DNA of 64,000 nucleotides from Plazaster borealis (lineage: Eukaryota > Echinodermata > Asteroidea > Forcipulatida > Labidiasteridae), in the NCBI GenBank assembly GCA_021014325.1, contig CM037473.1, forward strand, positions 22,496,822 to 22,560,821, given 5' to 3'. Shown piece by piece: positions 22,451 to 35,200 of the stretch. The notes beneath the pieces are model-generated. The model was not told the origin of the DNA, made no database searches, and saw nothing but the letters and a program-made list of their open reading frames with translations. Position 1 is the first letter of the stretch, and the number at the start of each line of letters is the position of its first letter. A program made the position numbers and the translations under genes.

Positions 22451-23544
22451 TCCTGCAGGGAGTATTAAGTATTTCAGGGTAATAAACCATTGTATAATGA
22501 AACGTGATTGCAAACATAAACCTGCAATTTATTTATAGGGCCTCATCAACAAAAACAAACATTTGTAACCGTAGTGCTGAGGTGTGTTTCAGCGTATCAA
22601 GGGCTTGTCAACAAATGCATGTTATTGAATAAACTTAGCAACCCTGAAAATTAAATAAGTGTTCCAAAGTCACTATGGTAAAGCTGGTAGTAAAAAGCTA
22701 TAACAATAAATAAAATGTGTACATGCAAGGCAAATATTATTGTACTCAGACTCTCTATAAATACAACAGACACTTCCAACAATCGCTAGCGTGCGTCCAC
22801 CAAAACTACACAAACTAAACACCCACTTATATTTGCAGAACTGTGGCAAAGGGGTCTAAATAGCCAGACCCCTTCGTGTGTTTTTGACTATTACGGCTAA
22901 GATTAAGGATCCGAACTCTGCACCAAACACAACCCCCATCATTTAAACAACAAGCCACGCCCCTTCATTTTTATAACACAGCTCTGGTGACTACATGTCT
23001 TAAAACAAATTGATAATTTATATTTATCTTGCATACAAAAGATGTAAAATGTATTTTCACAAAACGACAGACAAGTTCTTATCTTTATTTAGTCCTTCCA
23101 AATGAAAAAAATATATCTGAAATTATATCTTCACGATTTTACAATCAGGAGTAAAATTTTCAGGCAGGAATTTCCCACATCATGTGTAATGTAATGGTCC
23201 TTATAGCAGCAGTTAAAATACTTCTACTTTTAGGCAAGTATAGGCAACTAGAAACAACTAGAAATTTATTCTAATCTATAACTATGTAATATTTGGAACT
23301 ATCTTCCAATTCGAATATACACACAGGGAGTAATACTGAGTACAGAGTGTAAATACGTTCCTTTCTAAACCCTGATTTATACTATATGTTGCATCGGTAC
23401 AAAATTATAGGCACGTGGTTTAATCAAGGAAGAAGACCTAACTCAACTCAAGTACAACCAATGAGCTTCATCTGTTATTAAAACAACAAAATGACTTATT
23501 CTTGTCGGTTCCGTATACTACATGTATATTTGGGTTGAATAAAG
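22451..23544. other. Intergenic AT-rich DNA
   Basis: No gene or repeat end was recognised. It lies between the SLC6 5' end and a LINE fragment. Confidence 0.35.
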
Positions 23545-23997
23545 AACCCATTACCCAAGTTTTGTATAATTTACATTGGTTACCAGTTAAACAGAAAATA
23601 ATTTTCAAACTCCTAGTAACGACATTCAAATGCAAATAATGGTATAGCTCCTCAATACCTCAAAGAATTGATCCACGACTATTGTCCTACTAGAAATCTT
23701 CGTTATGGATGGCTCGCAAAATCTCCTCACTCATTTTCCAGCCACCACCAAAGCATATGGGTTGGGCAAAGGGCCTTTCAGGTTGCATCTCCTGAACTCT
23801 GGAATTCACTCCCCAATAATATAAAAGAAAGCTCCTCTATAGAACAGTTTAACTTTTGTGAAATAACTTATTTTTTTCATTGTATGCATTTTGTGGTTCT
23901 TTCTGTATTTTCTGTAATTTTTGTATTTGTATTTTGTATTCTACAGTCCTGGTTTTCTCTCTTGACTTTCCGAAAGCGCTTTGAGACTTACAATTAA
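23545..23997 (+). mobile_element. LINE (non-LTR retrotransposon) 3'-end fragment
   Basis: The fragment reads LHWLPVKQKIIFKLLVTTFK, then after a frame break IAPQYLKELIHDYCPTRNLR and, further on, RAFQVASPELWNSLPNNIKE and a short F/C-rich tail. The LHWLPVxxRIxFK, APxYL and RAFxVxxPxLWNSLP strings are typical of the C-terminal end of CR1/Jockey-like reverse-transcriptase ORFs. It is truncated upstream and broken, hence non-functional. Confidence 0.75.
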
Positions 23998-23999
23998 TG

Positions 24000-24430
24000 T
24001 TGGCTGTCTCCCTATTTTTCCAATATCTTTGTACGATGGTGCCAGTCAGAAACAGTCCACGTGATCCCTCTACTGCCACTTCCCAGGTCGTAATCCTAAA
24101 CTTGGCTGTGATCCCTGATTATACCCTTACAAAAACAATGATTGGTATACCGTAGGAAAAACCATTACATTTACCATTGCAATTACCATTGATTACCATT
24201 CCAATAATGTTTTGGAACGCCTGTATGGTTACCATTGGTGTTACCATTGAACACCATTTGCAATATCAATGGTTTACCATTGAACACCATTGGCTTTTTG
24301 TTATAAGGGTACAGCAGCTACAGGTTGAATGGCTTCTGACTGGCACTTTGACTCAATTGGCAGAGTGCCGCCATGTTAATCTGGCCCACTCTAGTCAATT
24401 AGTTTTGTTACACCAACAATTAATTTGAAA
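24000..24430. mobile_element. Rearranged type-4 SINE copy interrupted by a MITE
   Basis: About 24000-24050 is an inverted piece (TTGGCTGTCTCCCTATTTTT and CCAATATCTTTG match the complement of 40919-40965). About 24060-24119 and 24312-24390 match 40838-40985 in direct orientation (GATCCCTCTACTGCCACTTC, TTCTGACTGGCAC, CTCAATTGGCAGAGTGCC). The 24120-24311 MITE splits the direct part. Confidence 0.6.
24120..24311. mobile_element. Small MITE, TACCCTTA ends, built of ACCATTG words
   Basis: The ends TACCCTTACAAAAACAATG and CATTGGCTTTTTGTTATAAG plus GGTA are inverted repeats starting with TA. The interior is a run of ACCATT/CATTGG words on both strands. It has a clean insertion site within a SINE copy. 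Confidence 0.7.
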
Positions 24431-26789
24431 CTTACCCAGCCTATTTCCCTTGTGCTTTAATTTTTTGAATTTTGGGAGCTGTTACAACATCCATTTTTCA
24501 TAATACTCAAAGGTAAACAGTGTAAACTTTTACTTTTTCTTTGTGATTGGTAATACTATAATAATTATTGCTCACCAATCAATGAAGTAATTTTGAAGGG
24601 TGTGAAAACATTGCATTGGACTTAACATGAACAAAGAAATAAACTAATTAATTAATACCTGTATAAAATGTAGTATAAATAAAGGTAATTTGTTTTTAAC
24701 TCGTTAAGGGACGGCAAGTGATCCGTAAAGAACTTCAATGAAATGTTTAAATATACATAAAAGAAAGCCCGTTGAATTTAGAAAACAAATCAAAAGGGAA
24801 ACAAAATTGTCTAAATTTTGGACAAAATGTACCGGTATGTTATCGTCGTTATCATGTGATGTTTGTAAAAACTTGTGCCATTAGTGAACATGAATTTGTA
24901 AATTTGGCACTACGTGTAGCTATATTTACATCCACTAATGCAACATTTGTTTTCACTAGAAATACATTTTAAATAAATAGAACTGCTCACAACTATTCAA
25001 CAATCCTTTGAACTTGATCTTGAAAAATTCATTAAATTAATAATTTTCAACTATTCGGCAAGAATATAAATAATCAATAGTCACTTAAAGGTTTTTCTTC
25101 AAGGGAACCCAGACTTGATTTGGATATAGCGTCTTAAAAACCCAATAATTTTTTGTAAGCTTTCAAAGGTCGAAGTTCACCAAGCCATGACATGGGAAAA
25201 CAATTGACTTGTGTTATAAAATTAAAATATTTCTTTAGGTTTCACCATAGTGATCTCTTCCAGGGGTTTTTCCCAAACCTGATTCGGGAACTGGTTCCTG
25301 CTCCGGCTCGGGCTGCAGCATTTATTTATGAGCAGTTTGCATGGTGCTTCAAGATCAAATGGGGCCTGGAGCCGGAGTCAGACCATTGGGCCAGAGTCGA
25401 AGCCTGGAAATGGAGCCTGGAACCAAGGTTTGGAAAAAGCCTTCAGAAGAAGTGGGGCTGTAAACAGAGCCAGTTGGTTTGTTCTCAACGTTTCGACTAG
25501 TGAACCAGTCTCTAGATGATGACTAGCACACTCACTATAGTCAAACATGAGAACAGACCAACAGTTTTTATTAATAGAGCCACCACTTGTGAGTAAAAAA
25601 ATTACCTTAAATAATTATAATAGCGTATTTATCCACATGCAAAACCTCAAATTCCACATGCTAACAAAAAGTCAACCATACAGATGTGTTTATTTTATTT
25701 TATGGGAATACCAAAGGTACACAAAGGTACTTCAAAATGCAAAACTCATTGTGAATTTAAGTGAACTGTTTGCAAACTATGCCGATAATTATTTGCATAA
25801 TACACAATGTCAGAGCAGGATTACAGCCCAACTCCATTGCTGGTTGCACTTGCACAGTGTGTCCACTGCATTAACAGCCTTTAAATGTTTTAATTAGCTC
25901 AACTTTCAACTGAATAAATACTGAAAAGTGGCTGAATCTTTTGAGGTAATTAAATGTTCTTCAGCAAGGTGTTGTGTACACACTTTTCACACATTTGCAA
26001 AGAGTTTCTCTCTTGAGGTGTACAACAGTGCCCTCATTTGTCAAGCAGTGGAAAGTGACTCTTCAAAAAGTTTGTACAATCTTTATCATAATCTCACAAA
26101 TAAACTTTCCATTTGATTGAAACTGCCCAAGAGCACAAAAAAACCTCAAAAAATATTAATTTCTATAAACTTTACATTATGACTAAATACCAACCCCTAT
26201 AATGTGGTTATGCTTACAATACAAAATACTTATAAATTTCCCTGATACGGAAAATATTTATACATCATCACTTTGCCAAGATACTATCAATGCATTCTTT
26301 ATGACAAACCTTGCAAATTGAAAACAATTGATCAGATTGTCATATTACCAGAAACAAAATCAAGCTATATTAATTATGCCACTGATTATGTGACCATCAA
26401 ACAATACCTTTACAAACGACCCTCGGTCCAAAGTTCTCGTGGTAAGTGACTGATAGAATAACAAACTCTGTATATTATGTAGGTAAATAAAGTCCAAATA
26501 TGTGGGTCAAAATTACTGCTTCAGCTTTGAACTGAAGCCTCAATAAAAACAACCAATACAAACTCTACTGAACAATGGGAAAGTCTCAACTGCGTAATAG
26601 CAATTCACATTGCACACAAAATAAAATATATTGCAGTTTTGCCCTTTACATTTAAAAAAATTTTGTTTGTAAGAAGTCCTAAATTTCTAATTTAATAATG
26701 GCACTTGTTTAAGTTGAGACAAAATCATAATAAAAACAAAGCTTTGAACACATATAGTAAGTTTTATGTTTCATAGCACTCTACAGCAT
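24431..26789. other. Intergenic region, one GC-richer repetitive patch
   Basis: A patch at about 25258-25500 repeats GGAGCC/CTGGA words and ends GTTCTCAACGTTTCGACTAG; it looks like a transposon remnant. The rest is AT-rich with no gene signal. Confidence 0.3.
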
Positions 26790-27050
26790 TGACCTCAAGT
26801 TCTGATGGCTAAATCATCAGACTGTGGGTTCGATACCCTTTCGTGACACTTGTATTCTTGGGCAAGACTCTTTAACTATATATAATTGCTTCTCATCACC
26901 TAGGAGTAAATGGGTACCTGCGAGGGCAGAGACTGTTGATGTGAACCATAAGCAGCCTGTGAACCAACTTTGCTGCCGATGTTGCATACTCTGAAAGGAG
27001 TTGAGATGGTTTCAGGAATGCTTAATGCCCAAAATAGGGTTAGTAACTAG
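26790..27050 (+). mobile_element. tRNA-Leu-like SINE, type 3
   Basis: The head includes CTCAAGTTCTGATGGCTAAA and TGTGGGTTCGATACCC (B-box-like), followed by TTGCTTCTCATCACCTAGGA, GTAAATGGGTACCTGCGAGG and a tail with GTTGAGATGGTTTCAGGAAT. Confidence 0.75.
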
Positions 27051-27439
27051 GTAAGGTGTTTTGATACAATGTTCAGCAGCACCTAATGAATAATATTGTT
27101 ATATAGCCAACATCTGAAAAAGGCTTGTAAATGAGATGAATTACTATTATACTGCAAACCAATCCACATGGCAGACTTTGATTGCCAGCAAGTTAGAATT
27201 TCAAGGGAAAGTACATCTCTGTTTTCAGATGAGTTTTTAATTCCCATACTTTTAGTTTTCAATGAATACACAATGCAACCAACTTATGACAGTTTCTTTT
27301 CAAATTGGGTCTCATTTTAGTGGAAACAAAAACAACCTTGTTTATAGTTTGTCATGTATTTTGTAAATGTGCATATTGGGCTTATTTCAAATGTAGCAAT
27401 CGGAATAAGCAACAGTAATTTGTGGTGTGTTCCTTTATC

Positions 27440-27580
27440 TTTACTTTGACAGTGTTTTAGATGAAACTATTTCTCTGGGGAATTGTACTCGTATGAACTT
27501 TATATAACCAGTGAGCTTTCGGACTGAAACTACTCAGAGTTGTTTTTGATGATAATACCAATCCTTTCTCTTTTACAACA
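27440..27580 (+). mobile_element. 3' part of a family A element
   Basis: AGTGAGCTTTCGGACTGAAA and TACCAATCCTTTCTC correspond to positions near 490-555. The end is eroded. Confidence 0.45.
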
Positions 27581-27705
27581 GAGTGTCCCTATGCTGACCT
27601 GTCTCCTTTCATGCATGTCATTATCTGTATGCTGAACAGGAATTTTGTTCTAGGAGATGGCGGTAAGTCACAGTTCAAAAGACGTCAAGGCAAAGACCTT
27701 TGTTC

Positions 27706-27970
27706 AGTAGACTGACCCATTAAGCTCCGCCCAACGTAGTAGCTATCAACAGCACCCACATTGTAACGCGTACACACACAAGTCTTCATGTAGAAGAAGC
27801 GTCTTGCTCTTCCGTGCTACACACAAAAGATACAATGCAGCAATCCAAATGGTGGGAAGTTGTTTACATATTGTAATGAGATTTTGACTTGACAGGGTTT
27901 GGGGGACGTGATTTGGCTGTGATTGGTCACTGCATTTAAGGGCATAGCTTAATGGATCAGTCTATTTCAT
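27706..27970. mobile_element. MITE with TAGACTGACCCATTAAGC ends
   Basis: TIRs are TAGACTGACCCATTAAGCTC and the complement of GCTTAATGGATCAGTCTA, with one or two changes. The interior includes two CTTG/AAGA-rich blocks and no ORF. Confidence 0.8.
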
Positions 27971-28143
27971 ACAGCAGCTTGACCACACAGTTCTGATAAG
28001 CATAATTTTGTAAAAAACAGGAAACCAGACAAAAATGCCATGTAAAGTCCATTGTCTATGACTGGTTTCCTGCTAATTTTTGCTTAGAAAGTAACTCAGT
28101 AAAGCAATATTTTCCACATTGCATCTCACTGCAATATGGTCAC

Positions 28144-28640
28144 GAGAGCAAATGCAATTGTCACTGTAGTGTATCTGCAGAGTTTGTAACCGCTCATCAA
28201 TCATAACTGTTCATACAACAGTAGAGCAAAGGCAATTGTCACAGTGGCGCCACTGCAGAGTTTGTAGCTACTTATCAGAATTGCTCATTCCACAGAGCAA
28301 AGGCGATTGTCACGGTAGAGTCTCTGTAGAATTTGTAACCACTCATTAATCGTAACCACTCATGCCACAGAGCAGAATTTGTAACCACTCATCAATTGTA
28401 AACGCTCATGCCACAGAGCAAAGGTGATTGTCACGGTAGAGTCTCTGTAGAATTTGTAACCACTCATTAATTGTAACCACTCATGCCACAGAGCAGAATT
28501 TGTAACCACTCATCAATTGTAAACGCTCATGCCACAGAGCAAAGGTGATTGTCAGGGTAGAGTCTCTGTATAATTTGTAACCACTCGTTAATCAAAACCA
28601 CTCATGCCACAAAGCAAAGGCAAATTTCACTGTAGTGTTA
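28144..28640 (+). repeat. Higher-order tandem repeat (75-bp unit evolved to 120 bp)
   Basis: The early units (28146, 28222) are spaced by about 75 bp; later ones (28295, 28415, 28536) by 120-121 bp. The longer unit contains an internal duplication of GAATTTGTAACCACTCAT. Shared words are AGAGCAAAGGYGATTGTCAC and GTAACCACTCATGCCACAGA. Confidence 0.8.
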
Positions 28641-29161
28641 CTGCAAATTTTTTCATGCAAACAGTCTCATCAGTGGCAGATCCAGGTGCAGGAGGGGGCA
28701 TGCGCACCAGATATTCTCTAACTACAAAATTATAAGATGAATTGCAGTAATAATTTTGAACACTTTAATAATCAACAGTTAACATTTTACTAAAAATACC
28801 GTCATATATCTGAAAAGGTTCTCCACTGACAATGCCATTTCAATATTAATTTACAAAAAACTTTTGAAAACAGTTTTGCTGGGTTTTTTTTCCCTTCCAA
28901 AGTAAATTTTCTAACATAATATTAAACGTCGCCAGTTTGTTTTCTGTGCACACTTCTTGATTTTCAAGAATGGAGGTTGGATCTAGATGTTTTTCAAAAG
29001 GTTTAAAGTACAACAAAATACACCTAGGCCTGATGCATGTGCAGCCTAACAGTTGTGTTCAACTGAGAGTAATGGCAGTGTGGAGTTGAAAGAGCGCCCT
29101 CGATGATGTAAATACCTTTATGAAGTGGACGGACAGTCAATGGCGGAGCATTGGCAAGTCA

Positions 29162-29200
29162 CTATAATGCTGTCACACGAAGCCAGTCAAAGTTTTCGAT
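29162..29200 (-). CDS. RSKR: Probable last coding exon of the RSKR-like kinase
   Basis: The acceptor TTTCATTTGCAG precedes 29200 and a TAG stop is at 29162-29164. It encodes [12 protein letters not shown] in the needed phase. The FDxF/ENFD-like core resembles the short FDDFD tail I recall in vertebrate RSKR. With only 12 residues this is a modest match. Confidence 0.5.
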   Translation of the reverse strand: MENFDWLRVTAL

Positions 29201-32200
29201 CTGCAAATGAAACAAGACACAGGGATGGTACAACAACTGTTTATTTTTTTAACACAGTACACTCATTTAGATTCCTCAGCACATATTGCAATATCCTGGG
29301 TCTCTCCATGTCAATGGGATAGGGGTTCAAATCCCATCGGTCACCAAAGGGCTTAGAACGCACTAATGCATAGCATCACTCCACCATCATCCATACAACA
29401 TAAGGTGCAATATTTCCCTACATTGCCAACCAGTGGTTTTTACGAATGTCCACAAATGTAGCTTGCATATTTCATTGGAAGGGATGATTACCCAAGATAA
29501 GCATTTCTAGCTGTGTAAGTTACATGCCTACTTGAGCAGTATAGTGAGCAACGTGTTGCCTTCGCACATTAAAGAATTGACACAGGAACTCAAAGTTCGA
29601 TACAAGTGAGACTTCCACGATCTATTATTACTCACATTCAGTTCTTTTGATGAATTCTCGCAGATGAATTTCTTCCCTGATCGCAACTTTCTGGCGAGAG
29701 TGCACGGCAGCTTCCTCTTTAAAAAATTCTTGGGATGCAGCTTTCTCTTCTGAAGCTGCTCGAAGCTGAGGGACTTCAGGAAACTCTGTTCCTTGAAAGC
29801 TTTGAGTGATTGAAGACGCCCTAGGGGGTCTTGACAGAGAAGCTTTAGGAAATAACATGTGAGCGATATTAGATGGATTCAATGTCAGACTCCCTAGACA
29901 GCTAACTATTCAGCCATGACCATACCATCATAATCTAATAAAAAATTATTCAGCGCTTAAGTGCAGATGGTGTCAATTTCTCTTTTGGTGATGTTTTTTA
30001 ATCTTAACTTGAAACACAAGCCTTTGACAAAACAAATAAAAACATAAATTACAACTGTGTTTTGTTTTTATTCTACCCTCCCCTGGAAAAATCTGAATCT
30101 GCCTGTGATTGTGCAGCATTTAAAGTTCTTTGCCACATGTTGTATAATTGTTTTATTGGCATGACCAGGCCAAGCTTTCCAAGTCACTGGACTCAAGGTC
30201 TGGTAGCAAATTCATCAGAGTGTGGGTTTGAATCCCAGTGGTGACACTTGTGTCCTTGAGGAAGACTCTTTACCATAGTTGTTTCTCTTCACCCAGGAGT
30301 AAATGGGACCATGGGTACCTGTGAGGGCTGAGATAGGTCTCGTGGTTGATTTACCTTGATGCGTTTCAAACTTGGCAGCACAGACTACATACTCCCCAAA
30401 GAGCTGAGATGGTTTAAGGAATGAAATAACTTACCCAATGACAGGGGTTATTATGTTCATGCATCATACATGTATTTGGCAGATACCAGTTTTATGTCCA
30501 TTATTAATATTTCTTTAAATATGTATGTACATGCACTACACAACCAACCTATGAAAAATTTCAACTTGTGTTGCTGTTAGAAATTAGAGAAAATGTACTT
30601 AAAAAATTATGTTTTCTAATAACTTGTCAACAGGAAACACAACTTTGCTATGATATGGCCTTCTTTGTAGGTAGTGTTGCTCGCCTTTCTCCCACTCCAA
30701 AGTGTAACGTCACGCACCATACCATTCTCTCATCACTCTGCTCTGTTAATATATTACAGACCTTTCTGTACCCAATACCTAATTTAATTATATTGTGTGT
30801 AAATAGGCAGCCCTGGGGGCCGGGTGATGATACGGTTAAGGCACCTCAGGGAGCTTAAGTCCACATATCCAATTTCCAGCAGCCATCTGTTGAATAGTTA
30901 TTTGTTTTGTGATATTGGAAGGGTGTAACTTGATAAAATAATGTCAATAGGTGAAATGAATTGGCAGGGTGTAATGTTTGTTTTTCGAGCCGGCGCATTG
31001 TTCTATTGCACCTTGTTTTGTGAGTAATTTCATTTGGTAAATCATATTGTGTAAATAAAAGAACAAATCTTCAATGACAATATGTGAATTGAAATAGAGT
31101 ACTGTGCAAATATTTTGGTAATGGACAAGTAAAGACAGTATGTAGGTAATGGGACTGTGCTATTATAGAAAGTGGCTGTTGGTGAAATGCAAGAGTGTAA
31201 GTGTGGCCGGTATGGTGTTTTTTTCCTAAGCGGATCACCTCATTTTATCGCACCTTGTTTTACAAGTAACTTTAAAAAGTAATTTTACGCAATCTCCCAC
31301 CTTTTGGATATGGGGGGGTGGGTGTCATCCCACATGTTATGTCCGATCAACAGTCAAAAGAATGTTTACACAAAGACACATCATGAGCAAATCTTTCATC
31401 ACCACACAGACTCGCCAACTCTTTCAAACCAATGTCTTTGAGTATGCAACATTATCCATGCTGTAGCATGTTGCACATAGAACCTATGTACCCTTTCAAA
31501 AAACTTTAGAAGCTGCAGATTCAAAATGTCAAAACTGTTCACCTCCCACCCGTTTCAGATGATAGTACTAACAATAGGCATCTAGATGGCAGTTTAAAAA
31601 CAATTTGTATCAAAGTGCTTTTTACTATTACTACCCTGTTCACCAGGCCTTAAGCATTCCTATCTCACCTCCTTTGGAGTATGCAGCACCGACAGCAAAA
31701 CAATCATTCACATCAATACTTTCTACCCTCATAGGTACCCATTTACTCCTGGGTAATGTGATCTTAGAAGAGCAACATATTTGATTGGAGCATTTATTTC
31801 ATTCCATAAACCACCTTGGCTACCTGGGGACTACACAGCCTGTTCTGCCAAGCATGTGATGCATCAAATTAAACTAATCCCTTGAACCACCTCCTCTCGG
31901 GTAACCATTTAAGTGTCTTAAGTGCTTAATGTCACAAGTGTTATGACCAGGATTCCAACCAACAGTCACTGCCACGATACGTTACAAGATACTGACTTTC
32001 CCACTGGCATAAAGGTCTTCACCCACCTGTTTTACTAATTGATTGGCCTCAGCACTGATTGGCTCTGGCAATGAGTAATCCATATGGATGACCTTACTGC
32101 ACATCAGGTGATGGTTGCCTGCCCCTTTGATTGGATAGCTACCCATCAGCAAGGTGTACATCAAGATGCCCAGAGACCACCAGTCGATAGCATGGAAATA

Positions 32201-35200
32201 TGGATCCTCATGAAGCACCTCAGGAGCTGTAGATGATCATTGTTTGATTGATTAATTGATTGATTGATTGGATTAATTGATAATGTCCTCAGACAATAAA
32301 CAATACATTCTCTATATTGTTGTATTACATTAGATCATACATGAATATAATTTACATCCATACAAAGGACAACAATTAGACAGGACAACCTAGGGACAAG
32401 GTTTTAGCCAGGTTAGTAAAAGGGTGTCCAAATTTGCTGGAAATTTAAAAAAACTGGTTGTCCAAATTGTTCACTTACAATACATTTACATGTAAATGAC
32501 AGATAAAACAGGGTGTCCAGATTTAAAACAGGGTGTCCAAAAGACACCCAGACACCTCTCTGGCTAACACTATGCCTAGGGACAGACAAGAACAGGACAA
32601 AGGACTACAATGCATGCAGGTAGAAAAAACAGAACAATGCTAATACCAATAAAGGTAATAAGTCATGATACTTGATACCCGTTCGGAGCAAAATGTGTAA
32701 CATGAGGTCATTGGGTGTCAATTATAAATGTTTCTGTATATTACACAAGGGAATTTGTCGTTAGACAAAAGGTCAAATTCAACGCCGTTTTGGTTAATTA
32801 TTATGGAAAATCAGGAATTAACTAGAAATTTCTTGTACAGACTCATCCTGACCAGGGCTTGAAATTTACACAGGACCACAGGCCCGACACCAGTGATTTT
32901 AGCGCTGGGCTAGTAAACTTATGTCCACACAAGTCTGGTGGTCTTATATTTCAAATTGAATATTAATACTTTACTGTGTAATACTTTGATTCTGTTTAGT
33001 AAACATTTTTAGCTACATGCCCTGCGGTCCCCGAAAAAATTTGAGCCCTGCACTGACATCATTGGATGTTTTTGGATGTCAACCTGGAAAGGGTATCCGA
33101 CACAAGGGGCAATTTTATGTGAGGTAAGAGACTTCAAACATTTTGTTCACTTTTATAAGGACTCTTTCTCTCAAAAATTGAGTGCATTTACTTAAAAACC
33201 TCAGAGCCTCTCTTCAATTTAGGCCTACTCTTCCAAAAACCCAAATGATGTACGCTACTTTCCCTTTAACGTGCCTTTGTTTAATAACGCTTACTCTCAG
33301 AGAAAATAATGCTGCTTGGGTGGAAATTAATTCCACTGTGCTGCATACATGGAGCGTTAGCACTTAGTGGTTTGATATCAGGTCAAATTTCAGAGGGGAA
33401 AAATAACTAGCTAAATTAACATAAAATCTTGTGGTTTTTCAAGAAATTAGACACTGTCCCTGAAAATTTGAGTCAAGTTGTAGAAACAAACTAGAAGGTA
33501 TGGCCTTGCACTGACACAGTTCTTTGAACGTAATACTTTGCCAGTTTGTTTAAACATTTATTATAGAATAAATTTTGAAAGATCTGTTTAACAGGTTGAA
33601 AAGAGAAATGCTATATGTAAATGCTATTATAAATGCTGGTCTGCAAACGGGGCCAAATTTCATAGAGCTGCTTAGGCAGAAATTTTTTGGTTAATAATTT
33701 TCCGTTGAAGCAAAAATAAGCAGGAAACCAGTTGCAAATGCTAAATATAACATGGTATTTTGTGTGGCAACCTTTTTCTGTAAGCACAGTTGTTTTGTGC
33801 ACTGCTAATTCTTGTCCTTTGCACCTCTATAAAAAATGGACGACTGGTATTGGTGTTACAAAGTGTAAGCAAAGTGTAAGCACATTTCATGTATCTTTAG
33901 AGTCTGTTCTCAAATGTCCAGTTCTAAATGTATGCATATATGAACAAGTTAAATGGTTTTTAGTTTGTTAGTACCCACCCATATACTGTAAAGTGCCACA
34001 GATTGTGTTTGTTCTTGCACCACGCTTGAGCCACTTTGCCAAACCAAAGTCCGTCAGTCGAACATGACCATCAAGATCAAGTAAAATATTCTCCATCTAA
34101 CAAATAAAGAAATTAAAAAATTTATTATTGATCATGACATAAGTTTGAGGACACCAACTTTTGACCAAAACTCACTATCTCAGTAACAGACTAAGAAAAT
34201 GTCTATTCATAGGCGACCTAGGGTTGGGGCAACAGCCCTCCCAAACTTGTGCAAAACAAAGGGAAAAGCTATCAGCATTGTTTGTCAGTGTCTTGCTAAC
34301 CTTCCAGGGGTTAGTGATGAAAGGGATTGACATGTCATAGTGCCCATTGGAACAAGGTTGGACACAACCTTGCTTTGTTTTGCAACAGTGTTCTACTGCC
34401 ATCTAGTGGCACAATATGAACAAAATTAACCATACATTTGCTTTTGAGCATGGTTTCTATGCACATGGCTTTTAACTTTTTCAAGATTTCACTTCTGGAA
34501 AACAAATATTTGGCACAACAAAAAGTGATAATTATCTTGCACATTACTTTACATTGCAACAAACAAGGGTGTGCAGGATGAGTGAAAGGGCAGCCTGAGA
34601 ATGGAGTGTGCACAGGTGACTGTTGAGAGCAAGATCTTGGGGTGGCAGGTGGTTGGGGAGAGGGGTCATGGGGGATCATTTTCATGCCTTGAACAAGTTT
34701 GTCTCACTGTGCCCTAAGGAAAAGCACCATGCATGAGTAGGTGTGGGGAGGGGTGGCAGTGGGTGTGGGGACTACAAGACTGCTGTTCTTGAATGAGAAT
34801 CAGTATAAAGGAATGAACAGTACACCCTTGGAGATTATTCTTCGGGGCTTTGAGGAAAAACCAAGGGGACAGAGACTTTTGTGAAGCCCAAGGCTTAGGT
34901 AAGACAGTTCGGGCAGGGATGGTACTTTAAAAGTACGTCTGTTAATTTTACAAAGCTTTAATTTATCTGCTTCAACCCAGAATGTACCAGGTTGGTTGTA
35001 CTGTGTATTTAGGATGCATGGGAATTTATTTACTCTTCCAAAAACCAATGACATCCTTTCTGTTCAAGGGGGACTGTCGTCATGGTCAAAGCAGGACTGC
35101 AGGTGTACATGGAATAATCTGTGTAAGAGTTCATAATTTTATGTATAGCTACAGGCCTGCTATGATCATGACGAGAGTCCCCCTTTAAGATACATTGAGT

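Noticed and set aside
21785..22517. Minus ORFs with repeating NPPKST and PQSSKIN peptides
   Set aside because: They follow the degenerate minisatellite units; frames are broken and no start or splice context fits.
25192..25519. Overlapping plus ORFs near 25192-25519
   Set aside because: GGAGCC/CTGGA word repetition explains the open frames; they look like transposon debris.
29628..29882. 84-codon minus ORF overlapping the kinase tail exon
   Set aside because: It is in the wrong frame; the frame continuing the kinase ([10 protein letters not shown]) is the one with family similarity.
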